DNA of 64,000 nucleotides from Euonymus europaeus (lineage: Eukaryota; Streptophyta; Magnoliopsida; Celastrales; Celastraceae): assembly GCA_963580455.1 (NCBI GenBank), contig OY756963.1, positions 25,687,555-25,751,554 of the forward strand, in the 5' to 3' direction. The notes below the pieces were generated by a model. It was not told the origin of the DNA. It did not search any database and saw nothing but the letters and a program-made list of their open reading frames with translations. Positions within the stretch are counted from its first letter, which is position 1. Each line of letters opens with the position of its first letter. Of this stretch, positions 16,014 through 27,309 are shown piece after piece. The translations under genes and the position numbers were made by a program.

Positions 16014-16259
16014 TCAGTAGTAATTAAAGGCATCACTGAAGGGGGCTTCTTCAATCCAGACTTGGATATCGCGAATATGCAAAGCCAACTTAGCCATGAC
16101 ATGAGCAACATTGTTGGCCTTACGCCCGACATGAAAAACCCTCCAAAATGGCAAAAAACTAAGCAATCTTTTGATTTCCACAATTATGGGACTCCACAAA
16201 ACTAGAGACACCACTTGATTGTTTATGGCCTCAACAATGGTAGTGGAGTCACCTTCAAA
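16014..16259 (-). pseudogene. LINE-type RNase H domain remnant
   Basis: The minus frame reads EGDSTTIVEAINNQ, then LPFWRVFHVGRKANNVAHVM, then AKLAL, and ends at a stop at 16014. This is the C-terminal half of the RNase H-like domain found at the end of plant non-LTR retrotransposon polyproteins (the EGDS and N-x-xAH motifs). No reverse transcriptase lies upstream, so it is a truncated fossil. Confidence 0.72.
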
Positions 16260-16440
16260 TAAATAATTGTCAAAATAAATTATTTGTTTGTTTGTAAGTA
16301 TAAATATATAATTTTTTTTGTCAGTATAAATATATAATTATATTGGTCTTTTCCTTGATTTTCCGAGAGACCAATATGGATATTTTAATAAATTTCTCTC
16401 TTCTTCTTTTTTTGGCGTAGATAATTTTTTAATTTAGGGA

Positions 16441-19435
16441 AAGGAGGGGGTTGGTGGTTGGTACTCCCGCCCAGTATCATACGCTAAAACCTCCCTTCCT
16501 CCCTTATTACTCTCTTTTTCTGCGTGTTTTGATTTGCTGGGTAACGGACGATCGCAATCTCTGGTACTCTCTGTCTCTTTTATCAATTTACCTGTAGATT
16601 TTGTTTCTCTGATGCAAAAAGAATTTATGGTTCTTCATGTTGATTTCTCTATGCGTTTGGTGGGTTGATTACGATATAACCTCGCCCTTGTTTAGATCTT
16701 GCTTGTCAAGTTAAGATATATGGAATCATCTGATATGTTTCCACGTAGTCTTAGCTTTGCTCCATTACATATCTGATTTTCCGATCTTTCTTTTAACCTC
16801 TGCTTGGCATGGGAGAGAGTTTGGTTAAAAATTTATGTATATTTTTTTTTTGTTGTTGTGAGGGCGTGTTTGTAAATTCATATTTAATAAAATGAAACCC
16901 TCCGACCCCTTATTTTCAAGGTTTAGAAAGAGGCCCATTTGAATCCCTCCAAAGATGTTGAACTGTTCGCGCTAAGCAGGAATTCGTTCACGAATCCCTC
17001 CGTTATAGTTAAACTTTAAACTACTTAGGTTCTGCCTGGTGGAGGAGTTGGGTTGAGAGAAGTTTTTAAAAGTGAATTATTGCTTGGGTTGAGAGGGGTT
17101 GGAAGTGTTTTATGTAAATGAACATCTCTCAACCCCTTATTTTCAAAGGTTGGGAAAAAGAGTGTTGGGAGGGGTTTGTGAACATTTCCGAACACCTTGA
17201 AATGTTGGCGCCAAATAAAGGTTTGGAGGAGTGTTCGCGAACCCTTCTCAACACCTCCCCAAGCAAGGCCTTAAAGTTGATTTGTTGATATTAGCGATTT
17301 TGGGTTTTGGCAACTTTAGTTTTGTTTATCTGTGGTTCCGGTTATCACGTATTACAGTTGGAAAGTATATAAGCCTGGGGTTTCTATAATGTTTCCACTG
17401 TGTATCACAGTTGAGTGACTAATTTTGCAAGATTTAGATACTGTGGACAAGCTATTTTTGTTAACATTATAAATTAGTTATTTAATATTATGCCTGGTAA
17501 GCTTAGTGTTGAGGACTAGTATTGTAGATTTCATATGGGGAGGAATCTCAAGAAGACAAAGACCTGCAGACCTTTATGGAATGCTAACTGCCACCGATCG
17601 TGTTTTTATTTACAAATGAACTAAGCTGGAAAGTGGTAAAGACTAAAGAGTTGAACTTTACTTTTGTGGCGAGTATCTGAGTACCACCTTTATGAGATCA
17701 GAGCCAGTTCTTTTACTTCTATCATAACATTGAGAAGAAGTATTAAAGATCTGAGCCAAAAGACTAACCTTTTTAACAAAGGCTTTAGATAAGATTGGTG
17801 CTCTGATGAATACCTGCTATTCCTAGGGCGGGGCACGAGGAGGGGATGTGGGTGCTAATTTCCTTATCTAGTTATAAAGACTGGCGATATATTGCACGTT
17901 TGAAAGCTCATGCCTGGGACTTATTTGTTGTTTTGTATGAATAAACTTGCATGTACTGAGCCAAGGACCTTTAAAAGAGTTTTACACTTTAACCTTATCC
18001 TAGTTAGTTGTCAACCTTGGGCGGTGCTTGTTTCTGCATATATTCTTTTGGCGATTGCTGACCTCCTGAAAATGAGATGTTACCTACTTGCCTCTAATTT
18101 TTCAAAAATGACCCAGATTGATAAAACTTGACCTTTTTTCGAATTTGACTTAATTTCTGGACAATAGATAACCCTTTGAAATGGTAGTTCCTTAATGCTT
18201 TATGTGCAACATTGAATTCTCTTAGACATTTAGCTGATGTTGGAAGTGAGTGCTTTTAGACGTCATTAGATCCTGATGCCCCCATCTTATAGCTTCTTTC
18301 ATGGTATGGAATCACTGAGTTTCATAACTAGTAGCAACCGCAAAGCTTTTGCGAAATTGAATTTCCAATTTTGCATTTAAAATCAAGTTTGAATTTGTAC
18401 TTTGACGTCGTTGCTCTTGGGATTCAATTTATGGATGTTGATTTTTAATTATTCGCAACATTAAATTCTCTTGAAGTCATGTATTAGCTGGTGTTGGAAG
18501 TGAATGCTTTTAGAGGTCATCACACCCTAATGCTCCTATCTCATAGCTTCGTTCATGGTATGGAATCACTGAGTTTAAAATCCGAATTTGAATTTGTATT
18601 TTGACATGTGGACATTTGTGATTCAATTTATGGATGTTGATTTTTAATTCTGTTGTAGTATTGAGGTACTGTGTCTTTTTTTTGGCTTATTCGTTTACTG
18701 TTAGGTTTGTAAGTGTCAAAACTCAAAACCTCTGGGAGTTTCTCTCCACTGCTTGTTCTAATCTGAAATGGGTAGTAAACAAATTCTGTAGTGGAAAGCT
18801 GGATTTTGGGATAAACCTTTTCCTGTGACATAATGTTGACATCTGACGCCTCAGAGTTCTTGTTGTTAACAAGACACTGGCAAGTTTTGGTTGGGTTTAT
18901 ATTATTGAACCCTCGTCTGTGTGGATATCCCACTCTTGTCTGATCTGCATATGGCTTTATCGTATTTTTTTTTTTTTGAGGAAATGGCTTTATCGTATTG
19001 TGCATGTTTCCTCCTTTTTTTGATAAGCCACAATGCATGTTTCCTCTTTTTTATAGGCCACAATGTGTGTTTCCTGTTATCGTTATGTTATGTGTCATGG
19101 CTTGGTATCGACTCCTGCACTATTATTTTAAAGCTTTAGATTTTAGAATGTGATGTTTATGTGTGAGTATTTCATTCTGCGTCATAGAGGGGTAAAATTT
19201 ATGTGCTCCTGTGTTTGTTACGGCTTTCATATTGCGTTCTGTTTTTGGACTTTAGAGAATATCGTAGCCCAGGTAACATAGATTGCCGTGTATCCTATTT
19301 TGGTCTCCATTGCTGTCGTTTTCCTTGCAGGCACTGTGGTGTTACCAATCTCTATGAATGTTACCTGTCCTAGGCATAGCAAATCGTTTATCAAACTGAA
19401 TTAAAAGTGATGCATGCAGGAAAAGCAGACAGTTT
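16441..19435 (+). other. Probable 5' UTR exon and long intron of the 83-aa gene
   Basis: A pyrimidine-rich leader around 16480-16560 ends CTCTG|GTACTC, a plausible donor. The matching acceptor GCATGCAG lies at 19421, 15 bases before the ATG of the small gene. The intron holds two partial copies of a TTTGG-ended MITE-like sequence (about 16862-17275) and an imperfect tandem duplication (18196-18650). No coding exon is recognisable within it. Confidence 0.45.
18196..18650. repeat. Imperfect tandem duplication, about 250 and 200 bp
   Basis: Unit 1 (about 18196-18449) and unit 2 (about 18450-18650) share ATGGTATGGAATCACTGAG (offset 254) and TTTATGGATGTTGATTTTTA (offset about 199). Unit 2 therefore lacks about 55 bp. 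They differ at many single bases, so the duplication is not recent. Confidence 0.75.
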
Positions 19436-19687
19436 ATGGATGATACGGCAATTGGCAAGGAGACTTCTGAGGAAGTGGCGAGGGAATCACTTATTGCTAT
19501 CTCTTATGCTTTACCATGTATGATTTTTGCATCACAACGCTCTTTGGATAAACTGAACGGCAAGGAGCTGGTTGATGGGATAGAGCATGATGGAGCAGAG
19601 AAGTACAGGTTTGAGCTGATGTCCATATCTTCACAGTTACCTGAGGCCAAAGGCTTACCTGTTGTGTCGGGAGAAAAAAAGTGTTAG
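19436..19687 (+). CDS. Small uncharacterised protein, 83 aa
   Basis: The ATG lies 15 bases downstream of a good splice acceptor (GCATGCAG) and the frame ends at TAG 19685-19687. The protein begins MDDTAIGKETSEEVARESLI and ends LPVVSGEKKC. It is acidic in its first half, has no membrane segment and no domain I recognise. Composition and codon use look like a real plant coding sequence, and the long intron upstream fits a gene with a spliced leader. I cannot assign a function. The frame is also open for five codons upstream of the ATG, so an upstream coding exon cannot be excluded. Confidence 0.5.
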   Translation: MDDTAIGKETSEEVARESLIAISYALPCMIFASQRSLDKLNGKELVDGIEHDGAEKYRFELMSISSQLPEAKGLPVVSGEKKC

Positions 19688-21431
19688 CCTGGACAGCTGA
19701 TTTCTTATTTCCTGTCAAAAACTTGTTTAGTGGTTTGATGTAATATGCACTTTCTGGTGTATTGTGATCTAAGAATGCGCACAATACAGTGTGTGCAGAT
19801 CACAATCTGGGTAGAGGCTGATGACCTACGTGGATGACCCGAAGATGTCTCTTTTGTACAAAATAAAACTTACAATGATTCTCACAATGTTTTCACAAGG
19901 AAGATTTTTTTATCTTGCTCATAAATGAATGTGGAAATCATCAATCTCCATTCTCCAACCTCCGGGGAGCTTCCATGTCTTCATTCTTATCTTCTGGCTT
20001 TAATTTCTTTTTACAACTTTTGGAATGAAAATGCTTGATTTTGCCATGGACGGAATCGTCCATGTCTCGGGAGAGAAGATGATTAGGATATGAGTGTATG
20101 CTACTCGTAGACAATACTCCTATGCTAACAGTAAAAAGCTTAATATTTTCCTTGAATCTCTTCTTCCTGCTTTTGGGATTTGTCTATTTCTTGCTGTCTT
20201 GTTCGAGGGGGGGGCTTTCTTCTACAAATTTTGAAAGTGGGTGTCTATACTGTTATTATAGTCTTGTGACGTGGAAGAAATAGCATTCCATGTATGGTTT
20301 TCCTTGTTCTTACATAGAAAGTAGACGACATTATTGGAAGTGATGCACATTCCAAAGACTAGACATCAGTGGAGATATGCGTGGCATTGCTACTTTTTAC
20401 ACATCCATGGACAAACATTTCAATCGCAATCACCAATAATAGAAAAAACAGAGACGATCAAAAGATGGATCTGAACTTCCAAGAACTCATTCTTGTGCCG
20501 TCTTTAGGGAGCATTTTCTCTGACTTTTTCTAATGGCCTTTTTCTGAACGACGTTATCTCTTTGTGCTTTTTGAGTGACCAGTCCACTTGTTTGTATTCA
20601 ATTGTTCAAATTCCATCCCATACCAAATCTATCAATACCACTTCCCCCAGTGCATACTAACTGCAGTGACCATTTTGGGATAATGATGTAGCAAACTGAA
20701 AATATCAGTTTGTTTCAAGATGGTGGAGGGGTTTGACCCAGTCTATTGCAGTACTCTTGTGCACGATAGTTGTTTAACGTACTCTTATTGAGATTTCAGT
20801 GAATCCGAGGGTACAAATCAAGATTTCAATAAACTTCAGGAAAAATCCTCTTCAGGCTCCCCTAAACCGGTGGGATGAAAGGTGTGTGGCAAACATACTA
20901 GGTTGTTATTATACTATATGAAGTATCATGTCTTGCAAACACCAGTTCCATGTTTTTACTAGTATAGATATGAATGCTCTAATCATGTGTTATCTCAAGA
21001 AAACCTATAAAATTATGTTCCTCTGTGATCGTAAACAATGGCTGCGTTGCACAAAGCAGTGATTATATCAGTTTCTTATATATTTGCATTTTTGCTTTCA
21101 GTCATTGCATATAAGTTGAAAATTGAAACATGGTAGATTTGTGTTCAATCATTATTTTATCTGCAAGGAAACAAGAATTAGAAACTGCAGAAAGATCCTT
21201 ATAAGTACAAGAAGCTGTTGAATAGCTATCAAAAGTGCTCTGTCCTGGTGAGAGGGATTACATATATTGTTTGTGGTAGGTCCATTATTATGAATAATAT
21301 TTTGTATCTTTTAATTGAGGATAGCACATATGGACTTCAATCAGAAAAGACCTATTGATGCAATGATGATGGTGATTTTAAGTTTAATAGAGAATCAAAA
21401 CTTTTTCCTTTCCACATTTTGTGGGTGACAT

Positions 21432-22034
21432 TAAGGATGACAAAAAAAAACCCGATCCGTGCACTATCCACAGGGTACGTTTAAAATCCGAAAACCGATC
21501 CTATAGGGTTTGGACGGTTTTGGTTTTTATTTTTAAACCCGTCACGGTTTCAGGTGGGTTTTGGTATTTGATGCCGGGTTTAGGATACCCGAACCGATTA
21601 ATAAATAGTTAGGGTACCCGAACCGAAACCGTATCCATAACCATAACAAACCCGGTCCGGCCCAACCCTTAATTTCAAGTAAATTCTTAAAAATATAGTA
21701 TATATGTTAGAGAAGAGATTTGAACATTACACATGTATACAAAACTAAATCACTTAATCACTAATCCAATTGTTTGATTTTTTGTTATAGACTTTCATAG
21801 TTTATAAATATATATTGAGTGTTTGAAAATATTATTCAATCAACTATGAAAGAAATTAAAAAAGTTAAACAGTAAATGGGTACCCGGCGATAAACGGTTA
21901 TGAAAAGGTTCTGGTTTTGGAAATCTAAATGATTTTTTAAACGGTTTTGGAACAGTTTTGGTATAGGGTACATTAAACGGTAACAGTTTTGGTATTTCTT
22001 AAATAGAAGGGTACCCGACCTGTTGCCATCCCTA
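21432..22034. mobile_element. hAT-like MITE, TAGGGATGGCAA family, member 1
   Basis: Ends are TAAGGATGACAA on the left and, reverse-complemented, TAGGGATGGCAA on the right. Flanks are GGTGACAT and GATGACAT, a 7/8 match to an 8-bp target duplication. The interior is full of ACCCG/CGGGT words. It is non-coding. A second member is at 59652-60177. Confidence 0.8.
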
Positions 22035-23017
22035 GATGACATCCATGTGCTATTTGCACTTGTAATATCTAGGTTATAGAAAAGATCTCTGTTAGTAAGG
22101 TAGTTAGGGTTATATTTTGTTAATGGAATCTATGCATAAACCAGGAAAGGCCTAAATAAGAAATGAAAAGATAGGCTGTTACCTTGTTTGAAGCTTACAG
22201 ATTCAAGGGTAACCATTTTGTGGGAGGAGGGAGCCTGCAGTATTTTTATGACTGTATAGCCTAAAGTTTTAATCACATCCGTTGATTTTTATTTATTACC
22301 TTGGGACCCTCCTGTGTTTTTGAATTCTAAATCCTCACTGATTACCAAATCTTCACTGACACCCATTCATTTGAGGGAGAGACAAAAATTTTCTAACTTG
22401 GGTTGGCTGTGCCAGAAAGGAAAGAGTTGGTGGGATTGTGAAAGTTACCATGGTTAAGTTCACCATTTCAACCAACGATTCCTTATTTTTCACCAATTCC
22501 TAGACCCTTTATCATGCCAAGAAGTCAAATATAAACATTTGATCTGTCTGATACAGTGAATCTGATGTGTATTACCAGAACAGGAGATTGAGCAAAACTG
22601 GCAGAGGGAAAGAACTAGTGATTAAGATCATTCACTGAATGAAATGGGTTTTTCAAGTCACTGAATTTTATCAAATTTTTGGGGAAAAATATTAGAAAAT
22701 TGTGGCCATTGTCGGACACTTTATGCTTAAAAAAACAACTGATTTAAAGTGATGACAGTTGTGACTGTGTGAAGCAAAGAAACTAAAACAGGCAAGCACA
22801 GGAATGCTGACGTTGGAAATGAATCTTAAAAGAATCAAAACTTGTTGGACAAATGTTTTCCATATCTGTAATTCCTTTAATAGTTATCCTCATTAAATGT
22901 TGTAGATATTGTACCTTACTCAGTCATATTAACCTCTAGAAAATTTCCTTTTTTTTTTTACATCAAGAACACAAATACATCCTCTGTGGACTTTTTATGT
23001 GGAATGTATTACTAAGT

Positions 23018-23026
23018 CTATATACA
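23018..23026 (+). promoter_or_regulatory. Probable TATA box of KAO
   Basis: CTATATACA lies about 115 bp upstream of the KAO ATG, a plausible distance for a short 5' UTR. Assigned from sequence and position only. Confidence 0.45.
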
Positions 23027-23134
23027 CAGGAGGACAGATTCAGATATAAAAACCCTGTCACTGAGAATCACATATTTGAGACCCAAACCTCATCTTGGTT
23101 TGCTGCGTTGTAGTGGATTCTCAAAGATTAAACA

Positions 23135-26020
23135 ATGGAGTTGGGGTGGGTGGTTGTAGTCATTTCTGCTGCTTTTTTGGCTCTGAAATGGCTTCTCAAG
23201 AGAGTGAATTGGTGGTTGTATGAAGCCAAATTGAGCGAAAAGCAATATCTTCTTCCTCCAGGTGATTTGGGTTGGCCTTTCATTGGCAATATGTGGTCCT
23301 TCCTCCAAGCTTTCAAGTCCTCGGACCCTGAATCTTTTCTGCGCAGCTTTATTAACAAGTAATGCTTCTCTCTCTCAATATACACACACACATAATATTT
23401 TTAGTTCTGGGACCTCTGTCCCTCTCAGTACCACAACTGTGATTGTGTATAACTATGTGCACAATTTTTTTTTTATTCTGTTATTTACCTGGAGTTTAAG
23501 GATTCTATTTTCATGGAAATCATAGAAGTAATTTAGTTTTGTGCTTGGCCTATTCTCTGTCTGATTTGATGCCAAAGGATTATTTATGATCAGGGTCCAC
23601 CCTTCTTGATCTAATATTGCTGCTTAAGCATAGGAAGTTTAGTTTTTTTTTATTAGTTTCTTAAAACTTTACTTGGTGCTAATGCCCTAATAATCTAATT
23701 GTTTATTCTTTAAGTACAAAAAGTATAGGAGAGCAAAGAGACAAGTGAGATTGTGCAATTGCCATAGGTAAAGATTTTAATAATAATAATAATAAAAAAC
23801 TGGACTAAATAGTGGTTTATGCTATATATAATTGGTAGTTGTCTCTTGAAGTCATTGAGATGTTTGGAAAGCATTTCAGGTCTCAATCAATGGAAGGCTT
23901 TAGTTTTGGTGCTGTAATGTCCTGATGATACTTTCCTTTTTTACGTCGAAATTGCAGATATGGACGTTCCGGGATCTACAAGGCCTTCATGTTTGGCAAT
24001 CCAAGTATAATTGTTACAAGTCCTGAGACATGCAGAAAAGTTTTAACTGATGATGATTCATTCAAGCCTGGTTGGCCTATTTCCACTGTGGAACTTATCG
24101 GAAAGAAGTCATTTGTTTGCCTTCCTCATGATGAACACAAACGTCTCCGCCGCCTGACTGCTGCTTCAGTCAATGGTCATGAGGCCTTGTCTGTCTACCT
24201 ACAGTACATTGAGGAAATGAGTATTTCTGCCTTGAACAAATGGTCGAATATGGAGCAAGTTGAGTTCTTATCTGAAGTTAGGAAGCTTACTTTCAGAATA
24301 ATAATGTACATCTTCCTTAGCTCAGAGAGTGAAGAAATAATGGAGAATTTGGAGAAAGAATACACCGCGCTTAATCATGGAGTTAGAGCCATGGCAATCA
24401 ATCTTCCTGGTTTTGCTTACTACAATGCTCTCAAGGTCAATTTGCTGTAAAATTTTGTATCTATCTAACTACATGTTTCTGTTCAATGTTATTCTTCAGC
24501 TTTATTCTTAGACTGAAATGGATATTTTAATTATAGGCCCGGAAAAAGCTAGTGGCTCTGTTGCAGTCTACAGTGGATAATCGAAGACATCAGAATAAAG
24601 GCAATGTTGCTATACCAGAGAAGAAAGACATGTTGGACGCTCTGCTGGATGTTGAAGATGAAAATGGTATAAAAATTACTGACCAGGAGATCATTGATAT
24701 CCTGTTGATGTACCTGAATGCAGGTCATGAATCTTCCGGTCATACCATCATGTGGGCTACTCATTTCCTTCAAGAAAATCCTGAAATTTTCCAAAAGGCC
24801 AAGGTAGCAAAATTCTGATTTGGATATCATAATGTTCTTCTAGTCCTCGGCCCAAAATCATTACACAATGCACAGCAATTAGCAAGTTGATAACTTGGTT
24901 GTTCTTGTTTTACTTTCGTCCTATTGATTATAATTCAGGCTGAGCAAGAGGAGATTGTGAAAGGGAGGCCACCAACACAGAAGGGGTTGACACTTAAGGA
25001 CATTCGCGAGATGAATTACCTTTCAAAGGTACGAAATCTGCAGTTCATCTCAAGCTTCTGCCAATGCTTGTTGTATCAATGTCTGAACACAATTCTCAAT
25101 TCTGTTTTCTTAACTTTGAATTCCCAAGGTGATAGACGAGACGCTTCGTATTATAACATTCTCACTCACTGTTTTCCGGGAGGCTACAAAAGATGTCAAT
25201 ATAAATGGTCAGTTCCATATTCTGAGTTATTAATTTGGTTCTTATTTTTCTACTGCTATGGTGTTTGATGATTTATCTGGGAACTCCCATCTTTATCAGA
25301 TAATGCCTTTAAGCGCTTACAAGTAAACAGAAACAATTCTCTCTCTTTCCTTTTCTTATTAAATATCAAATATCTTCTACTGTACTTGAATGTTTGCCTG
25401 GACTAGAAACACAAAAGATCACATCTTCCTGTGCTAAACCGAAACGTTTTGAATTCAGGTTATCTTATCCCCAAGGGTTGGAGAGTTCTGGTGTGGTTCA
25501 GGGGTGTCCACTTGGATCCTGAAGTTTATTCAAATCCAAAGGAGTTTGATCCTTCGAGATGGGAGGTAATTAATTATACTGAAATTGCTCTTACTTACAT
25601 TGTATTCCTCTGAATAAACAATCTATTTATCAGTTATCTGGTCATGGGATAAGGTATGATATAATGTTCAAGTAATGGGTGCAGGAGTTTACACCCAAGG
25701 CAGGAACTTTCCTTCCCTTCGGAGCGGGGAGCAGGTTGTGCCCTGGAAATGATCTTGCCAAGCTTGAAATATCTATTTTTCTTCATCACTTTCTGCTTAA
25801 TTATAGGTGAGTTATCCCACAACATTGATATTTGTTGAAAGTTGTAGCTAGTGTTGCATGTAGGTAAGCCATCCTTCAATACTAGAGAAGCTAATTAGCC
25901 CTGTTCTTTTTGTTTGTTCACAGGCTTGAAAGATTGAATCCTCAGAGTCCTATAATGTATCTACCTCACACAAGGCCGATAGACAACTGTGTGGCAAGGA
26001 TCACAAAATGTTCTTCATAA
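23135..26020 (+). CDS. KAO: ent-kaurenoic acid oxidase, CYP88A cytochrome P450
   Basis: Eight exons: 23135-23358, 23958-24435, 24537-24803, 24939-25028, 25129-25207, 25459-25565, 25685-25806 and 25924-26020. They sum to 1464 nt, giving 487 aa, the usual CYP88A length. The enzyme oxidises ent-kaurenoic acid to GA12 in gibberellin biosynthesis at the ER (family knowledge). Visible features: an N-terminal hydrophobic anchor (about residues 4-20), the hinge [15 protein letters not shown], the I-helix motif AGHESS (296-301), ExxR (E357-R360), FDPSRWE, and the haem loop [13 protein letters not shown] with Cys434. FMFGNPS and the [18 protein letters not shown] segment are typical of KAO. All catalytic motifs are intact, so this should be a functional gene. 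Confidence 0.95.
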
Positions 26021-27309
26021 GAGAGAGAGAGAGAGAGAACATGTTGTTGTTTCTCATAATAATAATAAGAAAAACAATAATGACAACATTAATAAAGATT
26101 TTATTGTCTTCCAGTACATTTTATGCTTACATCAGGTAAGCGTGCAGTTCTGTTCTTTGGGTTGGTTGGGTTCTGTTACATTTTGTGTTGAGAATGGCGA
26201 AGTTACAGATGACCAAATTCTGCGGTTGGTTAGGGAATGAAAGCTTCGGGTTTTGTTGAGTTGGTCATGTAAGAGTGGTAAAATTGATGTGAGTTCCAGT
26301 TTTTTTTTTCTTCCGAAAAATAGAAATCTGTAAATAAATAACTATGTGTCACATCGGATTCTATTGCAGTGATAAATAAGCTAGGGTATGATAGGACGTT
26401 CTCCACAAGCGACGTGTTGTATGGAATTGAGGGTGTATCGAATTGATGATACATTACATTAGCCTCAAGTGTAATGATAAATGAGTAAGTGCATGTTAGG
26501 ATTTCTCCAGCAAATAATGTGCTGCATGCAGTGAGATATAAGCAAGAGTTCCCCCATTATAGATGACGAGTGAGGTAAATTAAAGAATCTAATATATAAT
26601 TATAGGATTATGATCGAAGCTTGAAACATAATGTCACTTATCGATGGATTAATTAAACTAGTTGACATCAAGATTACACGTATGATTAACATGATGTATC
26701 TATAAGAGACTAACTGGGTGGATGAAAAATCTAGTTTGAAGTAGAAAATAGTAGAGGTGTCTATAATCAGTTTTTTACATATTTTGATCAAATCGTTTAG
26801 TTGATTATTGCCCGATTATGTCAGTTCTTCTATTTTTGATTTCAGTCGATTATAACGTAAAATATATATATATATATATATTTATATATTGAACGGTTTT
26901 GATCAATTTCGATTTTTTTTTTAGACAATACTAGAATGCAGGTTGTGCCAAGAAAACAAATTGTAAATAGCAGAAAAAATTATTACAAATTGGGGGTACC
27001 GGGTACGTCCAAGTTACAACCCTTGTTTTGGGCCTTTTGACCTGATGACGGCCCACAAATATCGGTCCAATAAACCTGTTTTTTGTGGACTTGGACAAAA
27101 TTGTTTTTCCAATAGGCTAGCTTGGTCAAATTTCAGGTCCAAATTATTTTCTTAGGGTTGGACATAATTGCACGCCAGAACCATCGAGCCTAGCCCGGTC
27201 TGTTCTGGTCCGATACACGAGATCAAAATGTTAGGGCCCGACAGAAAAAGAAAAAAAAATCAAAACGATTTTTTACAGTTGTTGCCTTCGATGAAATTGG
27301 AGGGAAGGA
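26021..27309. other. Intergenic region between KAO and the DAR GTPase
   Basis: It opens with a short (GA)n tract (26021-26038) in the KAO 3' UTR and contains a (TA)n tract near 26862-26882. No gene or clear mobile element is visible. The last 100 bp are the leader of the GTPase gene. Confidence 0.5.

Larger units (their letters stand above)
11921..16440. other. Repeat-rich intergenic region
   Basis: About 4.5 kb between COX10 and the next gene. The first few hundred bases are presumably the COX10 promoter and 5' UTR. Supported content is a possible inverted-repeat element near 12428-12985, a Stowaway-like MITE, a SINE-like unit and a LINE RNase H remnant, listed separately. I recognise nothing in 14110-15820, which is AT-rich with short unrelated frames. 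Confidence 0.5.
19688..23134. other. Intergenic region upstream of KAO
   Basis: The first part is probably the 3' UTR of the small gene. A perfect 8-bp stem hairpin (CATGGACG..CGTCCATG) sits at 20045-20064. A 603-bp hAT-like MITE lies at 21432-22034. The rest is AT-rich with no recognisable gene. The KAO promoter is in the last 150 bp. Confidence 0.5.

Noticed and set aside
20045..20064. Perfect 8-bp hairpin as a regulatory RNA or terminator
   Set aside because: Short palindromes are expected by chance in 64 kb and nothing nearby supports a function.
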